From an uncultured Lachnospiraceae bacterium (GTDB taxonomy: Bacteria > Bacillota > Clostridia > Lachnospirales > Lachnospiraceae), in contig CAKQXY010000017.1 of assembly GCA_934292725.1 (NCBI GenBank), positions 1 through 64,000 of the forward strand: DNA of 64,000 nt, read 5' to 3'. The notes beneath the pieces are model-generated. The model ran no database searches. It was not told the origin of the DNA and was given only the letters and a program-made list of their open reading frames with translations. Positions 1 through 8,549 of the stretch are shown piece after piece. A program made the position numbers and the translations under genes. The first letter of the stretch is position 1. Each line of letters starts with the position of its first letter.

Positions 1-2
1 AG

Positions 3-176
3 ATCTGTAATGTGTATTCAGAAGATATCGACATTAAAGATTTAGAAAAATATTTCTTGGCTTCATCCCAGGGGCAATCCCCTAGGTTTTCGACTAAAAA
101 TTTTATAACGATAATGTATCCGGAAACGAAGTTATATAATCAAAATAATAAGAATATTACCCCAAATATTTATTGA
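3..176 (+). CDS. 3' end of an unrecognised gene (partial)
   Basis: An open frame enters from the left edge of the window and runs 57 codons to a TGA at 174-176. It is hydrophilic, with an acidic stretch (SEDIDIKDLEKYF) and an Asn-rich tail. I recognise no family. A short GGGG/CCCC inverted repeat lies inside it around 72-83. It could be the tail of a real gene or a chance open frame in AT-rich DNA; codon use does not decide it. Confidence 0.3.
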   Translation: MCNVYSEDIDIKDLEKYFLASSQGQSPRFSTKNFITIMYPETKLYNQNNKNITPNIY

Positions 177-250
177 AATATTTATGTGAGCGCATTATAC
201 TACAAATCAGCATAAAAAAACAAAAAAGATACATCATACAGGGGGGAAAT

Positions 251-967
251 ATGATCATCTGGATCATTGCAGCAATCTGCGCATTTTTTGTAAAGGGACT
301 GTGCGGATTTGCAAACACGCTTGTTTTTACAAGCATTTTAAGCTTTGGCGTAAATAATGCGTCGATTTCTCCAGTAGAGCTATTGCTTGGCTACCCGGGA
401 AATCTGCTTTTAGCGTGGAAAGAGCGAAAGAAAATCGACTGGAAGATTTGCGGACCATTGGCTGCACTTGTTATGATTGGCAGTATACCGGGGGCATTCT
501 TTCTGAAAAATGCAGATACGACTGTAATTAAAATGATTTTTGGTGTTGTAATTATTTTAATCGGAGCAGAAATGCTTCTTCGTGAGTTTAGTCCACGTCC
601 GATGAAACAATCGAATGGTTTTACTATTTTCATCGGAGTATTATCAGGAATTCTTTGTGGCCTTTACGGAGTAGGGGCGTTACTTGGCGCATACCTTAGC
701 CGTGTCACAGATGACAGCCATGCTTTTAAGGGCAATATTAGTGTGGTATTTTTTATTGAAAATACCTTCCGAATTATTTTGTATATTTGCTGGGGGATTA
801 TTACACTTGATGCTGCAAAGCAGGCAGTGATGTTATTGCCATTTATGTTGGGCGGCCTTGGTCTTGGCATTTTTGCAGGAACGCGCATTCCAGAGCGTAC
901 TGTTAAAAGACTCGTTATTGTGCTGTTAATGATTTCCGGAGCAGTGCTGATTTGGCAGAGTATATAA
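251..967 (+). CDS. TauE/SafE-family membrane permease
   Basis: This is a 238-residue, strongly hydrophobic protein with about seven or eight predicted membrane segments. Its two halves resemble each other and each begins with a Gly-rich helix (VKGLCGFANT near the N-terminus, LSGILCGLYGVGALLGAY near residues 135-155), as in the TauE/SafE (DUF81) family of anion or sulfite/organosulfonate exporters. The substrate cannot be told from sequence. I chose ATG 251 because a strong GGGGGG-type ribosome site lies 5-10 bases upstream; an upstream in-frame ATG at 173 lacks one and would add a Lys-rich, non-membrane extension. No obvious operon partner; the next gene starts 108 bases downstream. Confidence 0.75.
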   Translation: MIIWIIAAICAFFVKGLCGFANTLVFTSILSFGVNNASISPVELLLGYPGNLLLAWKERKKIDWKICGPLAALVMIGSIPGAFFLKNADTTVIKMIFGVVIILIGAEMLLREFSPRPMKQSNGFTIFIGVLSGILCGLYGVGALLGAYLSRVTDDSHAFKGNISVVFFIENTFRIILYICWGIITLDAAKQAVMLLPFMLGGLGLGIFAGTRIPERTVKRLVIVLLMISGAVLIWQSI

Positions 968-1075
968 GATCTTCATGCAACTTTATAGAATACCAGAAAT
1001 GAACGCTTGAAATTACTCGGGAAAGTAGGTATCTTTATAAATACACGGAAAAATGTTTTAGAGAGGAAGGGTAAA

Positions 1076-1615
1076 ATGACAGAACTTTTAAAAATACAGG
1101 ATTTTGATCAGATGTATGCAATTATGGAAGCGAGTTTTCCAGATGATGAATACAGAGGATACGAAGGCCAGAAACAATTATTTGAAAATCCAGAATATAA
1201 GGTGTTTATACATAGAAATGAAGAAACAAAAGAAATAGATGGATTTTTATCTGCCTGGGAGTTTGATGATATCTTATTCTTTGAGCATTTTGCAGTAAGC
1301 AGCAAAGTACGAAATGGTGGTATCGGAGGACGCATGTTAAGAGAGATCCTTACTCAGGTAAATAAAATGACATGTCTCGAAGTTGAGCTGCCAGAAGGAG
1401 AACTTGAAAAAAGGCGTATTAGCTTTTATGAAAGAAATGGATTTTGCTATAATCCATATCCATATACTCAGCCATCAATTGCTCCGGGAAGAGAACCAAT
1501 TCCGCTTCGTATTATGACCTATCAGAGAACAGTTACTGAAGCTGAATACCAGAAAATAAAAAATCTGCTGTACCGACGTGTATATCATGTATCGGAGCAG
1601 CAGATGAAGTACTAG
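1076..1615 (+). CDS. GNAT-family N-acetyltransferase
   Basis: A 179-residue protein with the GNAT fold signature: a substrate-side beta strand (FFEHFAVSS) followed by the acetyl-CoA pyrophosphate loop VRNGGIGGRML around residues 75-85, then a FYERNGF motif near 120-126 that is typical of the C-terminal half. It should move an acetyl group from acetyl-CoA to a small molecule or protein amine; the acceptor is unknown. The start at 1076 has a GAGGAAGGG ribosome site; the longer reading from 1007 does not. It stands alone, ends with TAG, and faces the convergent gene at 1683. Confidence 0.8.
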   Translation: MTELLKIQDFDQMYAIMEASFPDDEYRGYEGQKQLFENPEYKVFIHRNEETKEIDGFLSAWEFDDILFFEHFAVSSKVRNGGIGGRMLREILTQVNKMTCLEVELPEGELEKRRISFYERNGFCYNPYPYTQPSIAPGREPIPLRIMTYQRTVTEAEYQKIKNLLYRRVYHVSEQQMKY

Positions 1616-1682
1616 AATTTTTACTATTGTAGTATAAATGGCGGCGAGACGAATGTGATTTACGAGGCATCCACCCACATCA

Positions 1683-2570
1683 TTAGAAGATATCCAAATC
1701 GCGTCCGTTTACGGTATAACCTTCATACCCAGCGGTCTTAATCTCATCCAGGATTGCTTCATCGCGCCGAGCCATTTCAGCGGCCAGATTGATGTGGTTA
1801 TCCTGGATATTCATATGGTAAATTCGGTGGTATGTAACAAGAAGCTTAGGCTGAGCCTTTTTTGCCACCAAAGCCAGATCGGTACTCAGTGTATGCACTT
1901 CTCTGTGATATTTCTGCCATTTTGGTTCGCGTGCAGAGATACCGGCGGCATATTCTACTTCATGCAGCAAAATGTCGCATCCAGCAGCTTTTTGGGCCAC
2001 CAGTTCAAGAGGCGCCGTATCGCCGCTTATCACAATTGTGCGATCAGCTGTCACGAATTTATAGCCATAACAGGTTAGTGTGCCGTGGCTGACAGGAAAT
2101 GCCTCCACGCTCACATATTCATCCTGATAGATAATGCCAGGATTTTCTTCATTTTCAATTTCGGTCACATCCACCTTATAACCATTTTCATTTGCTTTTT
2201 CAAATCCATGAATGCGAAAATCAATATCTGTGGAATATGCTTCTAAAATATGGTCAGTCATATGACGCAGTCCCTTTGGACCAAAAACCTTAAGTGGTGT
2301 ATTGCGTTCAAGCACCCATGGAGTAAAAATAAGATCTGAATATCCGGCAGTGTGATCAGTGTGCAGATGGGTACAAAATGCAGTGCATAAAAGATCAGGG
2401 CGAAGTGCATCAATTCCGTTAAAATAAGCCTTGGAAGCCTGACGGACAACACCAGGTCCAAAATCAACCAGATACGCACGATTTCCAACGACAACTGCGG
2501 AAGACGGGCCGCTTGCATTTGGGCAGGCATTAGGCGTTCCCGTTCCAAGAAGAACAAGTTTTGTTTCCAT
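1683..2570 (-). CDS. Metallo-beta-lactamase-fold hydrolase, RNase Z/arylsulfatase-like
   Basis: A 295-residue cytosolic protein with the metallo-beta-lactamase fold. The zinc-binding THLHTDHTAGYSDL motif (HxHxDH) sits near residues 68-80, a later SHGTLTCYGY segment supplies another His, and VISGDTAP carries the bridging Asp around 182-187. The layout matches the RNase Z/ElaC-like branch (short N-terminal LLGTGTPNA strand) rather than a true beta-lactamase. The distal LLVTYHRIYH segment fits the last zinc His. Physiological substrate unknown. It has no lipid or secretion signal and is transcribed toward the preceding GNAT gene. Confidence 0.8.
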   Translation of the reverse strand: METKLVLLGTGTPNACPNASGPSSAVVVGNRAYLVDFGPGVVRQASKAYFNGIDALRPDLLCTAFCTHLHTDHTAGYSDLIFTPWVLERNTPLKVFGPKGLRHMTDHILEAYSTDIDFRIHGFEKANENGYKVDVTEIENEENPGIIYQDEYVSVEAFPVSHGTLTCYGYKFVTADRTIVISGDTAPLELVAQKAAGCDILLHEVEYAAGISAREPKWQKYHREVHTLSTDLALVAKKAQPKLLVTYHRIYHMNIQDNHINLAAEMARRDEAILDEIKTAGYEGYTVNGRDLDIF

Positions 2571-2607
2571 ATATATAAAGAACTCCTTTCTTTTTTCATG
2601 GAATTTA

Positions 2608-2801
2608 TTATAATGATACTAGGGTCAAAAGATCAGAAATCCGATGCAAGCTCGCTTGTAAGAGGATTTTTGATCTCTTGACCCGCCAAAAATATGAGTA
2701 AGCAGCCATTTTTTGAAGAAAAATGAGCGGATTACGAATATTTTTGAAGATTGCGGGAGTGCAAAGCACGTAGCAATCTGGTAATATCATTATTATAATG
2801 G
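2608..2801. repeat. Intergenic palindromic (MITE-like) element
   Basis: The gap between the hydrolase and queH contains a compact folded element. Its ends are imperfect inverted repeats (ATTATAATGATACT near 2608-2620 and the reverse, ATATCATTATTATAAT, near 2784-2799). Inside, 2622-2684 forms a near-perfect 21-bp stem (GGGTCAAAAGATCAG... pairing with ...GATCTCTTGACCC) whose loop holds a smaller CAAGC/GCTTG hairpin. A second hairpin, GATTGC/GCAATC with an inner GTGC/GCAC, spans 2749-2778. No open frame is convincing. This looks like a non-autonomous interspersed repeat or a structured RNA. Confidence 0.5.
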
Positions 2802-2841
2802 AGTTATACAAAAAAGACAAGAAAGGAACCAAACGAAATTT

Positions 2842-3474
2842 ATGAATAAAATTAACTACCAAAAGCGTCTGGAAGAGACGATTGAAAAAGAAACAAAGGC
2901 CGGGCATGTCCCGACACTTTTTTTGCACAGCTGTTGTGCGCCGTGCAGCAGCTATGTGTTAGAGTATCTGTCCAATTACTTTAAGATTACCGTATTTTAC
3001 TATAATCCGAATATCACAGAGGAGGCAGAGTATAAAAAGCGTGTCGCAGAGCAGGCACGTCTGATTTCGGAACTTGATACAGTTTATCCGATTCAGCTTG
3101 TGGAAGGAAAATATGACCCACAGCGCTTTTATGAGATCACGAAAGGAATGGAGCAGATGGACGAGGGCGGTGAGCGCTGCTTTGCCTGTTATAGGCTGCG
3201 TTTAGAGGAAGCCGCAAAGTTAGCAGCAGATGGTGGTTTTGACTATGTTACAACGACACTTTCCATAAGTCCAATGAAAAACGCTGAGAAATTAAATGAG
3301 ATAGGGGCAGAAGTGGGAGAAAAATATGGTATTCCCTGGCTGTTTTCAGATTTTAAGAAAAAGAATGGCTATAAGCGTTCAGTAGAACTGTCAAAAGAGC
3401 ATGATTTGTACCGTCAGAGCTATTGCGGCTGCGGCTACTCAAAGGCACAGGCAAAAAGAGAGGGACGAATCTGA
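2842..3474 (+). CDS. queH: Epoxyqueuosine reductase QueH
   Basis: A 210-residue protein matching the DUF208/QueH family, which reduces epoxyqueuosine to queuosine in the tRNA wobble base, the last step of queuosine synthesis. The family Cys pattern is complete: HSCCAPCSS near residues 29-37, CFACYRLRL near 113-121, and YCGCGYS near 192-200. These ligate the Fe-S cluster and a second metal site. QueH replaces the cobalamin-dependent QueG in many anaerobes. Its stop overlaps the start of the next gene by one base, so the two are probably translated together, although the acyltransferase has no obvious link to tRNA modification. Confidence 0.92.
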   Translation: MNKINYQKRLEETIEKETKAGHVPTLFLHSCCAPCSSYVLEYLSNYFKITVFYYNPNITEEAEYKKRVAEQARLISELDTVYPIQLVEGKYDPQRFYEITKGMEQMDEGGERCFACYRLRLEEAAKLAADGGFDYVTTTLSISPMKNAEKLNEIGAEVGEKYGIPWLFSDFKKKNGYKRSVELSKEHDLYRQSYCGCGYSKAQAKREGRI

Positions 3475-4526
3475 TGGAACAGCAAAAAACAAAAGAGAGT
3501 AAGAAACGCTATTTTGCCTACGATCTTATGCGTGCGGCCGCCATGCTTTTGATTGTATTTTATCATATGAACTGCGAGTGGAGTGCGCGCCTTATGGAAA
3601 GTCCGCTTGTCGTAACGAAAATTGGCGCGCAAGGATACCTTGGCTGGCAGGGAGTGTCACTGTTTATTCTGGTGTCCGGTGCAGCGCAGTGCATATCCTA
3701 CGAGCGCTGCAGTGACTTAAAAACTTACTATAAAAAGCGCTGGTGGAGCATTTTTCCATCATTTTATATGGCATACTTTGTATGCTATTTGATGGGTGGC
3801 TTTGGCGGTGGAGTTAAACTTTTTGATTTGTCATTTTTATGGACTATTACTGGACTTGATGGCTATGCGTCGCTGTTTGGTATTCAAAGTCACTACCTTG
3901 TCGGAGAATGGTTTATCGGAATGATTCTTGTACTTTACATAGTATTTCCGATGTTGTATGCACTTGTCACGCGCTATCCTAAGCAAACACTTGCTGTGTC
4001 AGTTATTTATTATCTGGTGATGGTACAGCTGCTTGGAAATACGGGAAGAGTGGACAAGGATATCTTATTAAATGTGGTTGTTTTTCTTGCAGGCATTTAT
4101 CTGTATCGCTATGTGAAAAACGTGTCGCTTCGCACAGGTGTGGCAGCAGCCGTATTGTTGTGTCTGTTTGTGTTTGTCCCACTTCCAGAGCGTGTAACTT
4201 GGTATCTGTTTGCAGTCGAAGGCATTTTGTGGTATCTGATTTTTATGGCAGCAGGAAATGCGCTGGATCGGATAAAAAATGTACCATGCGTGATTCTGAA
4301 AAAACTTGTCAGTGTGCTTTCAAAATACTCGTATGAGATCTTTTTGCTGCACCATGTTTTAATTTCTGTATCATTGTCAACATATGAGCAAAATACATAT
4401 TATTCGGTGGGACAGTATCTGCTTTGGGCGTTACGTGCGCTTGCTGTAATAGGAATTGCATCATGGATGATTTATCCTAGATGGAAGCCAAAGACAACGA
4501 AAGCGCAGGCAACAAAAACACAGTAA
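3474..4526 (+). CDS. Acyltransferase 3 family membrane protein
   Basis: A 350-residue integral membrane protein with about ten hydrophobic helices. The N-terminal YFAYDLMRAAAMLLIVFYH segment (residues about 11-29) carries the R...H arrangement typical of acyltransferase-3 (Pfam Acyl_transf_3) enzymes, which acylate exported sugars, cell-wall polymers or lipids. A late helix, YSYEIFLLHHVLI, matches the family's C-terminal signature. The acceptor is unknown. Start 3474 is chosen because it overlaps the queH stop (TGATG) and gives the expected N-terminus; the frame is open further upstream but that part is queH in another frame. Confidence 0.85.
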   Translation: MEQQKTKESKKRYFAYDLMRAAAMLLIVFYHMNCEWSARLMESPLVVTKIGAQGYLGWQGVSLFILVSGAAQCISYERCSDLKTYYKKRWWSIFPSFYMAYFVCYLMGGFGGGVKLFDLSFLWTITGLDGYASLFGIQSHYLVGEWFIGMILVLYIVFPMLYALVTRYPKQTLAVSVIYYLVMVQLLGNTGRVDKDILLNVVVFLAGIYLYRYVKNVSLRTGVAAAVLLCLFVFVPLPERVTWYLFAVEGILWYLIFMAAGNALDRIKNVPCVILKKLVSVLSKYSYEIFLLHHVLISVSLSTYEQNTYYSVGQYLLWALRALAVIGIASWMIYPRWKPKTTKAQATKTQ

Positions 4527-4540
4527 ACTAAATGGCATGG

Positions 4541-5686
4541 TTAATGTGATGCAAGATGCAGACTGCGCTCATAGGCTTCACGGCTTAGACTGCATACCTG
4601 ACTGCGAAGTGTCTCCCAGTAGCCAGAAGAAATCGGATGATCACAAGCAGCAGAAAATGCCTGATTGCCAAGCTCGCTTTCGATAACTTCATAAAAGTAT
4701 TCGACACCGCGCTCGAGTATGCCGCCCTTTGTGGCGGCATTTTTTGTATCCTGCTCCAACTCCTCTTTTGTTTTTACTGCAATAGCAATCGTGTTTAGTG
4801 CGTAGGAATAGACATCAAGAGAAAATGCTTCCTCATCCGACACACAGACAGGCATGGAGGTTGTAAAATCGTGAAGACCACTAAACCAGGTATCAGAAAA
4901 ATGCTGCATAAATTCTAACAATGCAGACGGCAGAAGATCATTACGGCGAAGAGATGGAACTGGATCATCGAAAAATTTAGTAAATGATCGTTGGGCATAC
5001 TGAAATGCCTTTCCGATATCATTTAGCGTAACTGAAAGACCAGCCTTTTGCGCAGCTTCGTGAATGCAAAAGCAGGCTTCACAGCAGACATGGCTTGTGA
5101 TTTTCCCAGCCAGAAAGATCAGTGCCTGAGATGCAGATAAAGAAACTGTTTTTCCGTAAGGGGTAAGCAGAAGATCAAGCAGTATATGGCGGCTGGAGTG
5201 CTCAAAAGCAGTTGTTGGTGATACGGTATTAATGCCGACGCTTGTGATATCAATTCCATGAATGTCAGTAAAAATATTTGGAAGAATCTTAACGATAGAA
5301 ACATCGTTTCCGAGAAGATTCGCATACCAGTTTTCATCTGGTGTTGGAGTAAAGGAATACAAATCCGGCAGTGGCTGTGAGGCAGCACGAAGCGTATTAT
5401 AATAGGGAAGAAGTATTTTTTTTGCGATATCGACAGCAACAGTCGGCGGCACCGCGATTATGAGAATTGTAGGATGGAACTTGAATAATACAGAGTCAAT
5501 TGGATCTGTACAAAGCACACAGTCCTTTAATATATCAGTGCGCGAAGCTAACTTTTCTGGATGCTTTCCGATGGCACACACATTTCCTGCCATGGGTTGT
5601 CTTAATTTTGAGAAAAGATAATGAAGACCACTGTTTAAATAGCCTGCTATAAAACCTGTTCCAAGTATGACAATTTTTTCCTGCAT
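4541..5686 (-). CDS. Rossmann-fold NAD(P)-binding protein, ProC/F420-dependent oxidoreductase-like
   Basis: A 381-residue soluble protein beginning with a dinucleotide-binding strand-loop-helix, KIVILGTGFIAGYL, and a second strand ending TILIIAVPPT near residues 70-82. This matches the N-terminal domain of pyrroline-5-carboxylate reductase-like and F420-NADP oxidoreductase-like proteins. The C-terminal half is helical and carries a His/Cys-rich stretch (HVCCEACFCIHE, about 193-204) that is unusual for the family and could bind a metal. The substrate is unknown. It is convergent with the acyltransferase gene, 14 bases away, and has no operon partner. Confidence 0.6.
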   Translation of the reverse strand: MQEKIVILGTGFIAGYLNSGLHYLFSKLRQPMAGNVCAIGKHPEKLASRTDILKDCVLCTDPIDSVLFKFHPTILIIAVPPTVAVDIAKKILLPYYNTLRAASQPLPDLYSFTPTPDENWYANLLGNDVSIVKILPNIFTDIHGIDITSVGINTVSPTTAFEHSSRHILLDLLLTPYGKTVSLSASQALIFLAGKITSHVCCEACFCIHEAAQKAGLSVTLNDIGKAFQYAQRSFTKFFDDPVPSLRRNDLLPSALLEFMQHFSDTWFSGLHDFTTSMPVCVSDEEAFSLDVYSYALNTIAIAVKTKEELEQDTKNAATKGGILERGVEYFYEVIESELGNQAFSAACDHPISSGYWETLRSQVCSLSREAYERSLHLASH

Positions 5687-5844
5687 TGTAAAAACCCCCT
5701 GTCTAATATCATGCTTGCTTTACGCTTTCTTATGCTGCAGTGTAACACAAAACTGAGAGGACGTAAAGAAAAAAGAAAAATAAATGCAACTAGATATAAG
5801 AATATCCTATAACAAAATATAGGAAAAATCCTTTTTTTATTTTG

Positions 5845-5872
5845 TTGACAGAAAAAAATAACATGGTATGAT
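5845..5872 (+). promoter_or_regulatory. Sigma-A-type promoter for the peptide ABC operon
   Basis: TTGACA at 5845-5850 and TATGAT at 5867-5872 are separated by 16 bases. The -35 box is perfect and the -10 box has one mismatch. It lies about 145 bases before the binding-protein gene, leaving a long 5' leader. Confidence 0.75.
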
Positions 5873-5881
5873 AGAACTCAA

Positions 5882-5997
5882 GCAGTTAAGCTATTATGAG
5901 GGTTTGCAAGTATCCGGATCTAGCATGATGCGTAAACTGTAACTGCAAAATAAAGTTTCCCTGTTGATGGGCGAGATCTAAAGCTTATTACAGGGAA
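5882..5997 (+). promoter_or_regulatory. Structured 5' leader of the peptide ABC operon
   Basis: The leader between the promoter and the binding-protein gene can fold. A 7-bp closing stem pairs GCAGTTA (5882-5888) with TAACTGC (5940-5946), enclosing a GGGTTTGC...GCGTAAACT region. A second, 8-bp stem pairs TTCCCTGT (5957-5964) with ACAGGGAA (5990-5997) just before the GAAGGG ribosome site at about 6000-6005. That position would let folding control translation. I do not recognise a known riboswitch class. Confidence 0.4.
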
Positions 5998-6017
5998 TAG
6001 AAGGGCATGGTACGATT

Positions 6018-7553
6018 ATGAGAAAACATCACATTCTTACAGCGGTAGCGGCAGCAGCCGTTTTCAGTCTTGGAGCCAGTACATTGGCTTTAGCAGGCGA
6101 GGAGTCAACATCTGGTGGAACCTTCACCTATGCCAGATCTGATTCTACGACCTCTTTCGATCTTCATCAGGAAATCACAGAAAATAATGCCTTTGCAATT
6201 GATAAGGTGTTTGAGTCACTTGTGACCTTTGACAATGATGGAAATATTATTGACTGGCTGGCAGAAGATCATAAGATCAGTGATGATGGTCTTGTATATA
6301 CTTTTACGCTTCGTGATGGTTTAAAGTTTAGCGATGGCACAGATGTGACAGCAGAGGATGTCAAGTTTTCCATTGAGCGCCATCTTGAAGTCGGAGGATC
6401 CCTTCCAATTGAGGCAGATGTAAAATCCGTTGAGGCAGTGGATGAAAAGACAGTAGAGATTACACTGGGAACAGCTTACACACCATTTCTTTCAGAGCTT
6501 GCCAATTTCTCAAATGGAATTATTCCAAAGGATTTTGGTGGAAAGACTGAGGAAGAGTTTTTCAAGAATCCAGTTGGTACAGGTCCATTTGCCGTATCCG
6601 AGTGGGATCCATCTGGAGATTTGACTTTTGTAAAGAATGAATATTATTGGCAGGAAGGAAAGCCATATATTGATGAGCTGGTATATAAAGTAGTAGATGA
6701 TGACAATCAGGCACTTAATCAGCTGCTTGCAGGCGAGATTGACGGAATTGAAGATTTGTCACTTAGCAATGCAGCAAATGTGGATGGAAATGCTGATACG
6801 AAGACAGCAACCAGCTTCAGCTATAATGTGGAAGAATTGTTCTTTAATACGCTTGACGAGCATTTCAGTGATGAGCATGTACGCCGTGCACTTGCAATGG
6901 CAATTGACAGAGAGTCACTGACAAAGGCATTAACCTTTGGCTATGCAGAGACCGCAAACACTGTTCTTCCGCGTGCGCTTTTGTATCAGACAAATGACAC
7001 AGTCAATGCGCTTTCTTATGATATTGATGCTGCAAAGAAAGAATTGGCACAGTCTGCATATCCTGATGGCTTTGACACCACAATCAGCATTGCATCTGGA
7101 AATAATACACGTCTTCAGGAGGCACAGATCATTCAGGCAGCAGGTGCACAGATTGGAATCAATATTGAAATTAATGCACAGGAAATTTCAACATTCCGTT
7201 CAGATTTCCGTGATTTAAATTTCTCTATGATGATCAACAGTGCAACAGCTGATTATCCGGATGCAAACTCTATTTTTGCATTTCAGGTAGATCCAGATGG
7301 ATGGAGCAAGTGCTACTGGACTTCTTATAACAATGAGACAGCAGCAGATTTGATGAGAAAAGGACAGGTTACACCAGACGGAGATGAGCGTGCCGCAGTT
7401 TACGAAGAACTGCAGCAGATTTTAGCAGATGAAGTTCCATATATTCCGCTGTATAATTCAGAGAATGTAGTTGGACTGAGAGATAATGTAGAGGGCTTTA
7501 CTGTATTGCCGAATGGAAGTGTCCATTTTGAGGATGTTTATTTTGAAGAATAA
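6018..7553 (+). CDS. ABC transporter substrate-binding protein, family 5 (Dpp/Opp/Nik type)
   Basis: A 511-residue exported binding protein of the SBP_bac_5 family, which presents peptides, opines, nickel chelates or oligosaccharides to a Dpp/Opp-type importer. The typical order is visible: an early YARSDSTTSFDLHQ strand, LTFRDG-like TFTLRDGLKFSDGTDVTAEDVKFSIERH (about 95-122), NPVGTGPFAVSEW (about 183-195), and VRRALAMAIDRE (about 289-300). The signal peptide (first about 26 residues) ends ALAG and has no lipobox Cys, so it is not an obvious lipoprotein, which is unusual for a Gram-positive binding protein. First gene of a five-gene transport operon ending in an amidohydrolase. Confidence 0.9.
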   Translation: MRKHHILTAVAAAAVFSLGASTLALAGEESTSGGTFTYARSDSTTSFDLHQEITENNAFAIDKVFESLVTFDNDGNIIDWLAEDHKISDDGLVYTFTLRDGLKFSDGTDVTAEDVKFSIERHLEVGGSLPIEADVKSVEAVDEKTVEITLGTAYTPFLSELANFSNGIIPKDFGGKTEEEFFKNPVGTGPFAVSEWDPSGDLTFVKNEYYWQEGKPYIDELVYKVVDDDNQALNQLLAGEIDGIEDLSLSNAANVDGNADTKTATSFSYNVEELFFNTLDEHFSDEHVRRALAMAIDRESLTKALTFGYAETANTVLPRALLYQTNDTVNALSYDIDAAKKELAQSAYPDGFDTTISIASGNNTRLQEAQIIQAAGAQIGINIEINAQEISTFRSDFRDLNFSMMINSATADYPDANSIFAFQVDPDGWSKCYWTSYNNETAADLMRKGQVTPDGDERAAVYEELQQILADEVPYIPLYNSENVVGLRDNVEGFTVLPNGSVHFEDVYFEE

Positions 7554-8493
7554 TAGTTATAAAACGATGACAAGAGCGCTTATTCGGGCAGCTCTTGTCA
7601 TTGCGCTTGTTACAGTAGCAGTTTTTTTACTGATTCGTCTCGTGCCAGGAGATCCAGTTGTTATGGTTCTTGGGGAACATGCGACAGATGAGGCAGTAAA
7701 TCAATTAAGAGAGCAGCTGCATTTAAATGATTCACTGGGGCAGCAGTTTCTCATTTTTCTGCAAAACGTATTTTTACATGCAGATACGGGTAATTCAATT
7801 AAATATGGTGTATCGTGCCGCAGTCTGATTTTACAGTATGCACCAGTGACACTTTTGCTTGTTGTCATGTCAATGACTATTTCAATTGTTATATCACTGC
7901 TTCTTTCATTTACAGCAGCTACACATAAAGATGGCATTGCAGACCATTTAATTAGGATTATTCCTATTATCGCGCATGGTATGCCTGTTTTTTGGATTGG
8001 ACTGATTTTGATTCTTATTTTCTCTGTCAATTTGAAGTGTTTTCCAGTCGGCGGTCTGAAAAAAGGGACAGCAGGCATGATTTATAGTTTGATTTTGCCA
8101 TCAATAACTGTATCCTTTGGGCAGATTCCTCCGCTTGTGCGTTCCCTTAGAGAACAATTGATAGAGACACTTGATGCAGATTTTGTGATTACACTTTGTG
8201 CGGCAAAGCTTCCAAGACGTGTAATTTTATGGAAACATGTGCTTCATAATGCTGTAGTGCCAACATTAATGCTGCTTTCTGTCAATTTGTCTTATTTAAT
8301 AGGCGGAACACTTGTGGTTGAGCAGGTATTTGCTGTAAAGGGAATTGGAAAGTTATTATTTGAGGCCATATCCAATCGTGATTTTCCACTTGTAGAGGGA
8401 ATCACGCTGTACTGCGCATTTTTTGTTGTCATTATTAGCCTGATTGTTGATTTGATTGCAAAGAAGATTGATCCGCGCATGGCAAAAGTGTGA
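7543..8493 (+). CDS. ABC transporter permease, DppB/OppB-like
   Basis: A permease of about 316 residues with six predicted membrane helices. The N-terminal FLLIRLVPGDPVVMVLG signature of DppB-type permeases is clear, as is the EAA-type coupling loop near the region LPRRVILWKHVLHNAVVPTL. The start is uncertain: ATG 7534 sits right against an AGG, while TTG 7543 has that AGG at about 9 bases, so I prefer TTG 7543; ATG 7567 is also possible. All overlap or abut the binding-protein stop at 7553, implying translational coupling. It pairs with the next permease to form the membrane channel. Confidence 0.85.
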   Translation: MKNNSYKTMTRALIRAALVIALVTVAVFLLIRLVPGDPVVMVLGEHATDEAVNQLREQLHLNDSLGQQFLIFLQNVFLHADTGNSIKYGVSCRSLILQYAPVTLLLVVMSMTISIVISLLLSFTAATHKDGIADHLIRIIPIIAHGMPVFWIGLILILIFSVNLKCFPVGGLKKGTAGMIYSLILPSITVSFGQIPPLVRSLREQLIETLDADFVITLCAAKLPRRVILWKHVLHNAVVPTLMLLSVNLSYLIGGTLVVEQVFAVKGIGKLLFEAISNRDFPLVEGITLYCAFFVVIISLIVDLIAKKIDPRMAKV

Positions 8494-8549
8494 AAATAGC
8501 GACAGTATAACATATTAAGTAAAATGAAAGGGCAAAGGCGCATATTGTT

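Noticed and set aside
2258..2599. 113-codon minus-strand ORF overlapping the metallo-hydrolase
   Set aside because: It is the same strand in another frame, with no motif and poor composition; the metallo-beta-lactamase frame explains the region.
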